Translations under genes and position numbers: made by a program
Assembly: GCA_030998225.1 (NCBI GenBank)
Contig: JAPYXD010000714.1
Span: 5,890,001 to 5,954,000, forward strand
DNA length: 64,000 bases
From: Diplolepis rosae
Taxonomy: Eukaryota; Arthropoda; Insecta; Hymenoptera; Diplolepididae
Direction: 5' to 3'
Shown here: in pieces, positions 48,330-61,321 of the stretch
Position numbering within the stretch: position 1 is the stretch's first letter
How the letters are laid out: every line of letters starts with the position of its first letter
The notes under the pieces: generated by a model
What the model was told of the DNA's origin: nothing
Seen by the model: the letters and a program-made list of their open reading frames with translations, nothing else
Database searches by the model: none

Positions 48330-50430
48330 GCATACATATGTGATGTCCATAGGTGGTAAACGTTTTTCGTTTTATATGTGAATTAACGGTCTAAGTCACT
48401 TTTCGTTAAGTCACAGTTTTTGCTCTGTACGAGTGCCCTCCGCGCTAGATACATTCAATTTTGAAAATGTTTTATAGTACATCCAATGATATTGCATACA
48501 TATATGAAGTCAATAGGTGGTGCACTTTTTTCGTTTTATATGTAAATTAACCGTCTAAATCAATTTTCGTTCGGTCCCTTGCAGTTTTTGCTCTATACGA
48601 GGGCCCTTCGCCCTAGATAAATTTAATTTAAATTTTTTTTTTAGTACCTCCAATGATAATGCATACATATGTGATGTCCATATGTGGTAAACGTTTTTCG
48701 TTTTATATGTGAACTAACGGTCTAAGTCACTTTTCGTTAAGTCACAGTTTTTGCTCTGTACGAGTGCCCTCCGCGCTAGATACATTCAATTTTGAAAATG
48801 TTTAATAGTACATCCAATGATATTGCATACATATATGAAGTCAATAGGTGGTGCACTTTTTTTGTTTTATATGTGAATTAACGGTCTAAGTTGCTTTTCA
48901 TTAAGTCAGAGTTTTTGCTCTTTGCGAGGGCCCTCCGCCCTTGATACAATTAAGTTTAATTTTTTTTGTACCTTCAATGATAATGCATACATATGTGATG
49001 TCCATAGGTGGTAAACCTTTTTCGTTTTATATGTGAATTAACGGCCTAAGTCACTTTTCGTTAAGTTACAGTTTTTGCTCTGTACGAGTGCCCTCCTCCC
49101 TAGATACATTCAATTTTGAATATGTTTTATAGTACATCCAATGATATTGCATACATATATGAAGACAATAGGTGGTGCACTTTTTTCGTTTTATATGTAA
49201 ATTAACCGTCTAAATCAATTTTCTTTCGGTCCCTTGCAGTTTTTGCTCTATACGAGGGCCCTTCGCCCTAGATAAATTTAATTTAAATTTTTTTTTAGTA
49301 CCTCCAATGATAATGCATACATATGTGATGTCCATAGGTGGTAAACGTTTTTCGTTTTATATGTGAATTAACGGTCTAAGTTGCTTTTCATTAGGTCACA
49401 GTTTTTGCTCCGTACGAGGGCCCTCCGCGCTCGGTACATTCAATTTTAATTTTTTTTTTAGTAACTCCAATGATAATGCATACATATGTGATGTCAATAG
49501 GTGGTACATTTTTTTCGTTTTATATGTGAATTAACGGTCTAAGTCACTTTTCATTAAGTCACAGTTTTTGCTCTTTGCGAGGTCCCTCCGCACTTGATAC
49601 AATTAATTTTAATTTTTTTATTGTACCTCCAATGATAATGCATACATATGTGATGTCCATAGTTGGTAAACTTTTTTCGTTTTATATGTGAATTAACGCT
49701 CTAAGTCACTTTTCGTTAAGTCACTGTTTTTGCTCTGTACGAGGACCCTCCGCCCTCTGTTCATATAATTTTAATTTTTTTTTAGTACCTCAAATGATAA
49801 TGCATACATATGTGATGTCCATAGGTGGAAAACTTTTCTCGTTTTATATGTGAATTAACGGTCTAAGTCACTTTTCGTTAAGTCACAGTTTTTGCTCTGT
49901 ACGAGTGCCCTCCTCCCTAGATACATTCAATTTTGAATATGTTTTATAGTACATCCAATGATATTGCATACATATATGAAGACAATAGGTGGTGCACTTT
50001 TTTCGTTTTATATGTAAATTAACCGTCTAAATCAATTTTCGTTCGGTCTCTTGCAGTTTTGGCTCCGTTCGAGGGCCCTCCGCCCTTGATACAATTAATT
50101 TTAATTTTATTTTGTAACTCCAATGATAGTGCATACATATGTGATGTCAATAGGTGGTACACTTTTTTCGTTTTATATGTGAATTAACGGCCTAAGTCAC
50201 TTTTCGTTAAGTCACAGTTTTTCCTCTGTACGAGGGCCCTCCGCCCTTGATACAATTAATTTTAATTTTTTTTTGTACCTCCAATGATAATGCATACACA
50301 TGTGATGTCCATAGGTGGTACACTTTTTTCGTCTTATATGTGAATTAACGGTCTAAGTTGCTTTTCATTATGTCAGAGTTTTTGCTCTTTGCGAGGGCCC
50401 TCCGCTCTTGATACAATTAAGTTTAATTTT
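48330..50430. repeat. satellite segment at the right edge of the left domain
   Basis: About 13 monomers: GCGCTAGATA, CCCTTCGCCC, ACAATTAAG spacer, GAAGACAATAGG, CGCTCGGTAC, CTCTGTTCATATAA. The last 600 bp (about 49.87-50.48 kb, with GATAGTGCAT at 50125 and CAGTTTTTCCTCTG) recur at about 53.65-54.26 kb (GATAGTGCAT at 53901, offset 3776, 23 monomers). Confidence 0.82.
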
Positions 50431-50999
50431 TATAGTACCTTCAATGATAATACATACATATGTGAAGTTCATAGGAGGTACACTTTTTTCGTTTTATATG
50501 TGAATTAACGTTCTAAGTCACTTTTCGTTTTGACACAGTTTTTGCTCTGTACGAGGGCCCTCCGCCCTAGATACATTCAATTTTAAAAGTGTTTTATAGT
50601 ACCTCAAATGATAATGCATACATATGTGAAGTCCATAGGTGGTACACTTTTTTCGTTTTATATGTAAATTAAACGTCTAAGTCAATTTTCGTTCGGTCCC
50701 TTGCACTTTTGGTTTGTACGAGGGCTCTCCGCCTTCGATACATTTAATTTCAAGATTTTTTATAGTACCTTCAATGATAATACATACATATGTGATGTCC
50801 TTAGGTGGTAAACTTTTTTCGTTTTATATGTAAAATAACCGTCTAAGTTAATTTTCGTTCGGTCTCTTGCAGTTTTTGCTCCGTTCGAGGGCCCTCCGAC
50901 CTAGATACATTTGATTTTAATTTTTCTTGTAGTACCGCAAATGATAATACATACATATGTGATGTCAATAGGTGGTACACTTTTTTCGTTTTATATGTG

Positions 51000-51990
51000 A
51001 ATTAACGGTCTAAGTCACTTTTCGTTAAGTCACAGTTTTTGCTCTGTACGAGTGCCCTCCGCGCTAGATACATTCAATTTTGAAAATGTTTTATGGTTCA
51101 TCCAATGATAATGCATACATATGAGACGTCCATATGTGGTACACTTTTTTCTTTTTTATGTAAATTAACCGTCTATGTTACTTTTCGTTCAGTCTGTCAC
51201 AGTTTTTGCTCTGTATAAGGGCCCTCCGCGCTCGGTACGTTCAATTGTAATTTTTTTTTTAGTAACTCCAATGATAGTGCATACATATGTGATGTCAATA
51301 GGTGGTACACTTTTTTCGTTTCATATGTGAATTAACGGTCTAAGTCACTTTTCGTTAAGCCACAGTTTTCCCTCTGTACGAGTGCCCCCCGCCCTAGATA
51401 CATTCAATTGTGAAAATTTTTTATAGTGCCTCCAATGATAATGCAAACATATGAGACGTCCATATGTGGTACACTTTTTTCTTTTTCATGTAAATTAACC
51501 GACTATGTTACTTTTCGTTCAGTCTTTCACAGTTTTTGCTCTGTATAAGGGCCCTCCGCCCTAGATAAATATAATTTTAATTTTTTTTGTAATATCTCCA
51601 ATGATAATACATACATATGTGATGTCTATAGGTGGTACCCTTTTTTCTTTTTTATTTAAATTAAACGTCTATGTCACTTTTCGTCCGACCCTTGCAGTTT
51701 TTGCTCCGTTCGAGGGCCCTCCGCCCTTGATACAATTAATTTTAATTTTATTTTTAGTACCTCCAATGATTACGCATACATATGTGATGTCCATAGGCAG
51801 TAAACGTTTTTCGTTTCATATGTGAATTAACGGTCTAAGTCACTTTTCGTTAAGTCACAGTTTTTGCTCTGTACGAGTGGCCTCCGCCCTAGATACATTC
51901 AATTTTGAAAATGTTTTATAGTACATCCAATGATATCACATACATATGTGAAGTCCATAGGTGGTAAACTTATTTCGTTTTATATGTAAA
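51000..51990. repeat. cassette F, copy 1
   Basis: Ordered monomers marked by TTATGGTTCATCC, GAGACGTCCATATG, GTATAAGGGCCC, CGGTACGTTCAATTG, AAGCCACAGTTTTC, GTGCCCCCCGCCC, ATAGTGCCTCC, ACCGACTATG, TAGATAAATATAA, then GGTACCCTTTTTTC, GATTACGCAT and GAGTGGCCTCC. It is collinear with 57626-58580 at a constant offset of 6586 (GACGTC 51125/57711, GATTACG 51768/58354, GAGTGG 51875/58461). Confidence 0.86.
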
Positions 51991-52282
51991 TTAACCGTCT
52001 ATGTCACTTTTCGTTCAGTATGTCACAGTTTTTGCTCTGTACGAGGGCCCTCCGCCCTAGATAAATTCAATTTAGAAAATGTTTTATAATACCTCCCATG
52101 AAATCACATACATATGTGAAGTCCATAGGTGGTGCTCTTTTTTCTTTTTATGTAAACTAACCGTCTAAGTCAATTTTCGTTCGGTCCCTTGCACTTTTGG
52201 TTTGAACGAGGGCCGTCCGCCCTCGATACGCTCAATTTTAAAAACGTTTTATAGTATCTCCAATGATAATACATACATATGT

Positions 52283-52780
52283 GAAGTCCGTAGGTGGTAA
52301 ACTTTTTTCGTTTTATATGTGAATTAACTGTCTAAGTCCCTTTTCGTCAAGACACAGTTTTCGCTCTGTACAAGGGCTCTCCGCGCTAGATGGATTCAAT
52401 TTTAAAAATGTTTTATAGTACCTCGAATGATAATACATACATATGTGAAGTCCATAGGTGGTAAACTTTTTTCGTTTTATATGTGAATTAACGGTCTAAG
52501 TCACTTTCCGTTAAGACACAGTTTTTGCTCTGTACAAGGGCTCTCCGCCCTAGATACATTCAATTTTAAAAACGTTTTATAGTACCTCCAATGATTATAC
52601 ATACATATGTGATGTCCATAGGTGGTACACTTTTTTCTTTTTATATGTAGACTAACCGTCTAAGTCAATTTTCGTTCGTTCCATTGCACTTTGGCCTGTA
52701 CGAGGGCCCTCCGCCCTCGATACTTTCAATTTTAAAATCGTTTTATAGTACCTCCAATGATAATGCATACATATGTGAAG
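52283..52780. repeat. 3-mer higher-order unit (related to 54.4-55.4 kb)
   Basis: Order: GAAGTCCGTAGG head with GCGCTAGATGG; CTCGAATG with GAAGTCCATAGG and AAAAACG; GATTATAC with GATGTCCATAGG and CCTCGATACTTTC. The same three follow each other twice from 54407. Confidence 0.8.
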
Positions 52781-54220
52781 TCCATAGGTGGTAAACGTTT
52801 TTCGTTTTATATGTGAATTAACGCTCTAAGTCACTTTTCGTTAAGTCACTGTTTTTGCTCTGTACGAGGACCCTCCGCCCTCTGTTCATATAATTTTAAT
52901 TTTTTTTTAGTACCTCAAATGATAATGCATACATATGTGATGTCCATAGGTGGAAAACTTTTTTCGTTTTATATGTGAAATAACGGTCTAAGTCACTTTT
53001 CGTTAAGTCACAGTTTTTGCTCTGTACGAGGGCCCTCCGCCCTTGATACAATTAATTTTAATTTTTTTTTGTACCTCCAATGATAATGCATACACATGTG
53101 ATGTCCATAGGTGGTACACTTTTTTTGCTTTATATGTGAATTAACGGTCTAAGTTGCTTTTCATTAAGTCAGAGTTTTTGCTCTTTGCGAGGGCCCTCCG
53201 CCCTTGATACAATTAAGTTTAATTTTTTTTGTACCTTCAATGATAATGCATACACATGTGATGTCCATAGGTGGTAAACTTTTTTCGTTTTATATGTAAA
53301 TTAACCGTCTAAATCAATTTTCGTTCGGTCCCTTGCAGTTTTTGCTCTGTACGAGGGCCCTCCGTCCTAGATAATTTTAATTTAAATTTTTTTTTTAAGT
53401 ACCTCCAATGATAATGCATACATATGTGATGTCCATAGGTGGTAAACGTTTTTCGTTTTATATGTGAATTAACGGTCTAAGTCACTTTTCGTTAAGTCAC
53501 AGTTTTTGCTCTGTACGAGGACCCTCCGCCCTCTGTTCATATAATTTTAATTTTTTTTTAGTAACTCAAATTATAATGCATACATATGTGATGTCCATAG
53601 GTGGAAAACTATTCTCGTTTTATATGTGAAATAACGGTCTAAATCACTTTTCATTAAGTCACATGTTTTGCTCTGTACGAGTGCCCTCCTCCCTAGATAC
53701 ATTCAATTTTGAATATGTTTTATAGTACATCCAATGATATTGCATACATATATGAAGACAATAGGTGGTGCACTTTTTTCGTTTTATATGTAAATTAACC
53801 GTCTAAATCAATTTTCGTTCGGTCCCTTGCAGTTTTTGCTCCGTACGAGGGCCCTCCGCCCTTGATACAATTAATTTTAATTTTATTTTGTAACTCCAAT
53901 GATAGTGCATACATATGTGATGTCAATAGGTGGTACACTTTTTTCGTTTTATATGTGAATTAACGGCCTAAGTCACTTTTCGTTAAGTCACAGTTTTTCC
54001 TCTGTACGAGGGCCCTCCGCCCTTGATACAATTAATTTTAATTTTTTTTTGTACCTCCAATGATAAAGCATACACATGTGATGTCCATAGGTGGTACACT
54101 TTTTTCGTTTTATATGTAAATTGACAGTCTAAGTTACTTTTCATTAAGTCACAGTTTTTGCTCTGTACGAGGGCCCTCCGCCCTTGATACAATTAAGTTT
54201 AATTTTTTTTGTACCTTCAA
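52780..54220. repeat. island of left-type monomers inside the right domain
   Basis: About nine monomers of CTCTGTTCATATAA, ACAATTAA-spacer, GAAGACAATAGG and CACATGTG-head types. Bases about 53.02-53.46 kb copy 15.08-15.54 kb (GATAATT at 15484 and 53370), and 53.65-54.22 kb copy 49.87-50.43 kb. The island therefore combines segments from two distant places of the left domain. Confidence 0.84.
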
Positions 54221-57200
54221 TGATAATACATACATATGTGAAGTTCATAGGAGTTACACTTTTTTCGTTTTATATGTGAATTAACCGTCTAAGTCAATTT
54301 TCGTTCGGTCCCTTGCAGTTTTTGCTCCGTTCGAGGGCCCTCCGCCCTAGGTACAATTGATTTTAATTTTTCTTGTAGTACCGCAAATGATAATACATAC
54401 ATATGTGAAGTCCGTAGGTGGTAAACTTTTTTCGTTTTATATGTGAATTAACTGTCTAAGTCTCTTTTCGTCAAGACACAGTTTTTGCTCTGTACAAGGG
54501 CTCTCCGCGCTAGATACATTCAATTTTAAAAATGTTTTATAGTACCTCGAATGATAATACATACATATGTGAAGTCCATAGGTGGTAAACTTTTTTCGTT
54601 TTATATGTGAATTAACGGTCTAAGTCACTTTCCGTTAAGACACAGTTTTTGCTCTGTACAAGGGCTCTCCGCCCTAGATACATTCACTTTTAAAAACGTT
54701 TTATAGTACCTCCAATGATTATACATACATATGTGATGTCCATAGGTGGTACACTTTTTTCGTTTTATATGTAAACTAACCGTCTAAGTCAATTTTCGTT
54801 CGGTCCCTTGCACTTTGGCTTGTACGAGGGCCCTCCGCCCTCGATACTTTCAATTTTAAAAACGTTTTATAGTACCTCCAATGATAATACATACATATGT
54901 GAAGTCCGTAGGTGGTAAACTTTTTTCGTTTTATATGTGAATTAACTGTTTAAGTCTCTTTTCGTTAAGACACAGTTTTTGCTCTGTACAAGGGCTCTCC
55001 GCGCTAGATACATTCAATTTTAAAAGTGTTTTATAGTATCTCGAATGATAATACATACATATGTGAAGTCCATAGGTGGTAAACTTTTTTTGTTTTATAT
55101 GTGAATTAACGGTCTAAGTCACTTTTCGTTAAGACACAGTTTTTGCTCTGTACAAGGGCTCACCGCCGTAGATACATTCAATTTTAAAAACGTTTTATAG
55201 TACCTCCAATGATTATACATACATATGTGATGTCCATAGGTGGTACACTTTTTTCGTTTTATATGTAAACTAACAGTCTAAGTCAATTTTCGTTCGGTCG
55301 CTTTTAATTTTGATTTGTACGAGGGCCCTCCGCCCTCGATATATATAATTTTGATTTTTTTTATAGTACCTCGAATGATAATACATACATATGTGATGTC
55401 CATAGGTGATAAACTTTTGTCGTTTTATATGTAAATTAACCGTCTATGTCACTTTTCGTTCAGTATGTCACAGTTTTGGCTCTGTACGAGGGCTCGCCGC
55501 CCTAGATAAATTCAATTTAGAAAATGTTTTATAATACCTCCCATGAAATCACATACATATGTGAAGTCCATAGGTGGTGCTCTTTTTTCGTTTTATATGT
55601 AAATTAACCGTCTAAGTCAATTTTCGTTCGGTCCCTTGCACTTTTGGTTTGTACGAGGGCTCTCCGCCTTCGATTCATTTAATTAAAAAATTTTTTATAG
55701 TACCTTTAATGATAATACATACATATGCGATGTCCATAGGTGGTACACTTTTTTCGTTTTATATGTAAATTAACCGTCTAATTCAATTTTCGTTCGGTCC
55801 CTTGCACTTTTGGTTTGCAAGAGGGCCCTCCGCTCTAGATACATTTGAATTTACTTTTTCTTGTAGTACCGCCAATGATAATACATGCATATGTGAAGTC
55901 CATAGGTGGTACACTTTTTTCGTTTTATATGTGAATTAACGTTCTAAGTCACTTTACGTTAAGACACAGTTTTTGCTCCGTACGAGGGCTCACCGCCGTA
56001 GATACATTCAATTTTAAAAACGTTTTATAGTACCTCCAATGATTATACATACATATGTGATGTCCATAGGTGGTACACTTTTTTCGTTTTGTATGTAATC
56101 TAACCGTCTAAGTCAACTTTCGTTCGGTCCCTTGCACTTTTGGTTTGTACGAGGGCCCCCCGCCCTCGATACGCTCAATTTTAAAAACGTTTTATAGTAC
56201 CTCCAATGATAATACATACATATGTGAAGTCCGTAGGTGGTAAACTTTTTTCGTTTTATATGTGAATTAACTGTCTATGTCACTTTTCGTTGAGACACAG
56301 TTTTTGCTCTGTACAAGGGCTCTCCGCCCTAGATACATTCAATTTTAAAAACGTTTTATAGTACCTGAAATGATTATACATACATATGTGATGTCCATAG
56401 GTGGTACACTTTTTTCGTTTTATATGTAAACTAACCGTCTAAGTCAATTTTCGTTCGGTCCCTTGCACTTTTGGTTTGAACGAGGGCCGTCCGCCCTCGA
56501 TACGCTCAATTTTAAAAACGTTTTATAGTATCTCCAATGATAATACATACATATGTGAAGTCCGTAGGTGGTAAACTTTTTTCGTTTTATATGTGAATTA
56601 ACTGTCTAAGTCCCTTTTCGTCAAGACACAGTTTTCGCTCTGTACAAGGGCTCTCCGCGCTAGATAGATTCAATTTTAAAAATGTTTTATAGTACCTCGA
56701 ATGATAATACATACATATGTGAAGTCCATAGGTGGTAAACTTTTTTCGTTTTATATGTGAATTAAAGTTCTAAGTCACTTTTCGTTAAGTCACAGTTTCT
56801 GCTCTGTTCGAGTGGCCTCCGCCCTAGATACATTCAATTTTGAAAATGTTTTATAGTACCTACAATGATAATACATACATATGTGAAGTCCGTAGGTGGT
56901 AAACTTTTTTCGTTTTATATGTGAATTAACTGTCTAAGTCCCTTTTCGTCAAGACACAGTTTTCGCTCTGTACAAGGGCTCTCCGCCCTAGATACATTCA
57001 ATTTTAAAAACGTTTTATATTACCTCGAATGATTATACATACATATGTGATGTCCATAGGTGGTACACTTTTTTCGTTTTATATGTAAACTAACCGTCTA
57101 AGTCAATTTTCGTTCGATCCCTTGCACTTTTGGTTTGTACGAGGGCCCTCCGCCCTCGATACATTCAATTTTAAAAACGTTTTATAGTACCTCCAATGAT

Positions 57201-57626
57201 AATACATACATATGTGAAGTCCATAGGTGGTAAACTTTTTTCGTTTTATATGTGAATTAAGGGTCTAAGTCAATTTTCGTTCGGTCCCTTGCAGTTTTTG
57301 CTCCGTTCGAGGGCCCTTCGACCTAGATACATTTGATTGTAATTTTTCTTGTAGTACCGCCAATGATAATACATACATATGTGAAGTCCATAGGAGGTAC
57401 ACTTTTTTCGTTTTATATGTGAATTAACGTTCTAAGTCACTTTTCGTTAAGTCACAGTTTTTACTCTGTACGAATGCCCTCCGCCCTAGATACATTCAAT
57501 TTTAAAAGTGTTTTATAGTACCTCCAATGATAATGCATACATATGTGAAGTCCATAGGTGGTACACTTTTTTCGTTTTATATGTGAATTAACGTTCTAAG
57601 TCACTTTACGTTAAGACACAGTTTTT
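54220..57626. repeat. right-domain satellite, part 2, with 3-mer HOR
   Basis: GAAGTCCGTAGG starts three-monomer units at 54407 and 54901 (494 bp). A further series of the same head occurs at 56226, 56557 and 56885 in two-monomer steps (331 and 328 bp). CCCATGAAATCAC (55.54 kb) and GGTGATAAACTTTTGTCG (55.40 kb) monomers interrupt the HOR. CTTGTAGTACCGCC monomers lie near 55.86 and 57.35 kb. Confidence 0.82.
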
Positions 57627-58580
57627 GCTCTGTACGAGTGCCCTCCGCGCTAGATACATTCAATTTTGAAAATGTTTTATAGTACATCCAATGATAATGC
57701 ATACATATGAGACGTCCATATGTGGTACACTTTTTTCTTTTTTATGTAAATTAACCGTCTATGTTACTTTTCGTTCAGTCCGTCACAGTTTTTGCTCTGT
57801 ATAAGGGCCCTCCGCGCTCGGTACGTTCAATTGTAATTTTTTTTTAGTAACTCCAATGATAGTGCATACATATGTGATGTCAATAGGTGGTACACTTTTT
57901 TCGTTTTATATGTGAATTAACGGTCTAAGTCACTTTTCGTTAAGCCACAGTTTTCTCTCTGTACGAGTGCCCCCCGCCCTAGATACATTCAATTGTGAAA
58001 ATTTTTTATAGTGCCTCCAATGATAATGCAAACATATTAGACGTCCATATGTGGTACACTTTTTTCTTTTTCATGTAAATTAACCGACTATGTTACTTTT
58101 CGTTCAGTCTGTCACAGTTTTTGCTCTGTATAAGGGCCCTCCGCCCTAGATAAATATAATTTTAATTTTTTTTGTAATACCTCCAATGATAATACATACA
58201 TATGTGATGTCCATAGGTGGTACCCTTTTTTCTTTTTTATTTAAATTAACCGTCTATGTCACTTTTCGTCCGATCCTTGCAGTTTTTGCTCTGTGCGAGG
58301 ACCCTCCGCCCTCAGTACATTTAATTTTAATTTTTTTTTTTAGTACCTCCAATGATTACGCATACATATGTGATGTCCATAGGCGGTAAACGTTTTTCGT
58401 TTCATATGTGAATTAACCGTCTAAGTCACTTTTCGTTAAGTCACAGTTTCTGCTCTGTTCGAGTGGCCTCCGCCCTAGATACATTCAATTTTGAAAATGT
58501 TTTATAGTACATCCAATGATATCACCTACATATGTGAAGTCCATAGGTGGTGCACTTTTTTCGTTTTATATGTAAATTAA
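57626..58580. repeat. cassette F, copy 2 (7 monomers collinear with copy 1)
   Basis: Offset 6586 to copy 1 throughout, with no monomer gain or loss seen. It differs at TTATAGTACATCC (copy 1 TTATGGTTCATCC), CAGTTTTCTCTCTG (copy 1 TTTTCCCTCTG) and AGTCTGTCACAG (copy 1 AGTCTTTCACAG in the fourth monomer). In these it agrees with copy 4. Confidence 0.86.
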
Positions 58581-60070
58581 CAGTCTAAGTCAATTTTCGT
58601 TAGGTCCCTTTTAATTTTGATTTGTACGAGGGCCCTCCGCCCTCGATACATATAATTTTGATTTTTTTTATAGTACCTCGAATGATAATACATACATATG
58701 TGATGTCCATAGGTGATAAACTTTTGTCGTTTTATATGTAAATTAACCGTCTATGTCACTTTTCGTTCAGTATGTCACAGTTTTTGCTCTGTACGAGAGC
58801 CCTCCGCCCAAGATAAATTTAATTTTTTTTTTTTTTTTAGTACTTCTAATGATAATGCATATATATGTGAAGTCCATAGGTGGTAAACTTTTTTCGTTTT
58901 ATATGTGAATTAACTGTCTAAGTCACTTTTCGTTAAGACACAGTTTTTGCTCTGTACGAGGCCTCTCCGCCCTAGATACATTCAATTTTAAAAATGTTTT
59001 ATAGTACCTCCAATGATAATACATACATATGTGAAGTCCGTAGGTGGTAAACTTTTTCGTTTTATATGTGAATTAACGGTCTAAGTCTCTTTTCGTTAAG
59101 ACACAGTTTTTGCTCTGTACAAGGGCTTTCCGCGCTAGATACATTCAATTTTAAAAATGTTTTATAGTACCTCGAATGATAATACATACATATGTGAAGT
59201 CAATAGGTGGTACACTTTTTTCGTTTTATATGTGAATTAACGGTCTAAGTCACTTTTCGTTAAGCCACAGTTTTCTCTCTGTACGAGTGCCCCCCGCCCT
59301 AGATACATTCAATTGTGAAAATTTTTTATAGTGCCTCCAATGATAATGCAAACATATGAGACGTCCATAGGTGGTGCACTTTTTTCGTTTTATATGTAAA
59401 TTAACAGTCTAAGTCAATTTTCGATCGGTCCCTTTTAATTTTGATTTGTACGAGGGCCCTCCGCCCTCGATACATATAATTTTGATTTTTTTTATAGTAC
59501 CTCGAATGATAATACATACATATGTGATGTCCATAGGTGATAAACTTTTGTCGTTTTATATGTAAATTAACCGTCTATGTCACTTTTCGTTCAGTATGTC
59601 ACAGTTTTTGCTCTGTACGAGGGCCCTCCGCCCTAGATACATTCAATTTTGAAAATGTTTTATAGTACCTCCAATGATAATACATACATATGTGATGTCC
59701 ATAGGTGGTACACTTTTTTCGTTTTATATGTAAATTAACCGTCTAAGTCAATTTTTGTTCGGCCCTTGCACTTTTGGTTTGTACGAGGGCTCTCCGCCTT
59801 CGATACATTTAATTAAAAAATTTTTTATAGTACCTTTAATGATAATACATACATATGCGATGTCCATAGGTGGTACACTTTTTTCGTTTTATATGTAAAT
59901 TAACCGTCTAAGTCAATTTTCGTTCGGTCCCTTGCACTTTTGGTTTGCAAGAGGGCCCTCCGCCCTAGATACATTTGAATTTACTTTTTCTTGTAGTACC
60001 GCCAATGATAATACATGCATATGTGAAGTCCATAGGTGGTACACTTTTTTCGTTTTATATGTGAATTAAC
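58580..60070. repeat. right-domain satellite, part 3
   Basis: About nine monomers. The pair CGATACATATAATTTTG then GGTGATAAACTTTTGTCG with CAGTATGTCACAG occurs near 58.63-58.78 kb and again near 59.46-59.61 kb. A partial cassette F (AAGCCACAG, GTGCCCCCC, GAGACGTCCATAGG) lies at 59.26-59.38 kb. A TTTAATTTT plus long T run spacer is at about 58.82 kb. Confidence 0.82.
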
Positions 60071-60720
60071 AGTCTATTCACTTTTCGTTAAGTCACAGTT
60101 TTTGCTCTGTACGAGTGCCCTCCGCGCTAGATACATTCAATTTTGAAAATGTTTTATGGTTCATCCAATGATAATGCATACACATGTGATGTCCATAGGT
60201 GGTACACTTTTTTCTTTTTTATGTAAATTAACCGTCTATGTTACTTTTCGTTCAGTCTGTCACAGTTTTTGCTCTGTATAAGGGCCCTCCGCGCTCGGTA
60301 CGTTCAATTGTAATTTTTTTTTTAGTAACTCCAATGATAGTGCATACATATGTGATGTCAATACGTGGTACACTTTTATCGTTTTATATGTGAATTAACG
60401 GTCTAAGTCACTTTTCGTTAAGCCACAGTTTTCCCTCTGTACTATTGCCCCCCGCCCTAGATACATTCAATTGTGAAAATTTTTTATAGTGCCTCCAATG
60501 ATAATGCAAACATATGAGACGTCCATATGTGGTACACTTTTTTCTTTTTCATGTAAATTAACCGACTATGTTACTTTTCGTTCAGTCTTTCACAGTTTTT
60601 GCTATGTATAAGGGCCCTACGCACTAGATAAATATAATTTTAATTTTTTTTGTAATATATCAAATGATAATACATACATATGTGATGTCTATAGGTGGTA
60701 CACTTATTTCGTTTTATATG
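60070..60720. repeat. cassette F, copy 3
   Basis: Shares TTATGGTTCATCC, TTTTCCCTCTG, AGTCTTTCACAG and GTAATAT with copy 1 at offset 9063 (TTATGGTTCA 51091/60154; GACGTC 51455/60518). Unlike the other copies its first head is CACATGTGATGTCC rather than GAGACGTCC. Confidence 0.85.
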
Positions 60721-61321
60721 TAAATTAACCGTCTATGTCCCTTTTCGTTCAGTATGTCACAGTTTTTGCTCTGTACGAGGGCCCTCCGCCCTAGATACAT
60801 TCAATTTAGAAAATGTTTTATAATACCTCCCATGAAATCACATACATATGTGAAGTCTATAGGTGGTGCACTTTTTTCGTTTTATATGTAAATTAACCGT
60901 CTAAGTCAATTTTCGTTCGGTCCCTTGCACTTTTGGTTTGCAAGAGGGCCCTCCGCCCTAGATACATTTGAATTTACTTTTTTTTATAGTACCTTTAATG
61001 ATAATACATACATATGCGATGTCCATAGGTGGTACACTTTTTTCGTTTTATATGTAAATTAACCGTCTAAGTCAATTTTCGTTCGGTCCCTTGCACTTTT
61101 GGTTTGCAAGAGGGCCCTCCGCCCTAGATACATTTGAATTTACTTTTTCTTGTAGTACCGCCAATGATAATACATGCATATGTGAAGTCCATAGGTGGTA
61201 CACTTTTTTCGTTTTATATGTAAACAAACCATCTAAGTCAATTTTCATTCGGTCCCTTGCACTTTTTGTTTGTACGAGGGCCCTCCGCCCTCGATACATT
61301 CAATTTTAAAAACGTTTTATA
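60720..61321. repeat. satellite segment
   Basis: About four monomers: CAGTATGTCACAG, CCCATGAAATCAC near 60.83 kb, GGTTTGCAAGAGGGCC twice (about 60.93 and 61.10 kb), CTTGTAGTACCGCC with CATGCATATG. The open frames on both strands near 61.07-61.31 kb are complementary readings of the same monomers. Confidence 0.82.

Larger units (their letters stand above)
45050..48330. repeat. segmental duplication block D, copy 2
   Basis: Partner of 29620-32930. Relative to copy 1, a three-monomer piece is duplicated: CACATTTTTTGCTC plus CCATCCGTAC occurs at 46772 and 47261 (489 bp). Only one doubled-GC-box monomer is present instead of two. Bases about 47.80-47.98 kb also hold the GAATACAATAGGTGGTGC monomer known from block A. 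Confidence 0.86.
50430..52780. repeat. right-domain satellite, part 1
   Basis: From about 50.43 kb most monomers switch to right-type words: CATAGGAGGTACAC, TCGTTTTGACACAG, GTAAAATAACCG, CTCCGTTCGAGGGCC, TTTGAACGAGGGCCG, TACAAGGGCTCTCC. It includes cassette F copy 1 and a three-monomer unit at 52283-52780. The piece at 52.16-52.50 kb recurs at 56.43-56.77 kb (TTTGAACGAG at 52201 and 56475, 26 monomers). Confidence 0.83.
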
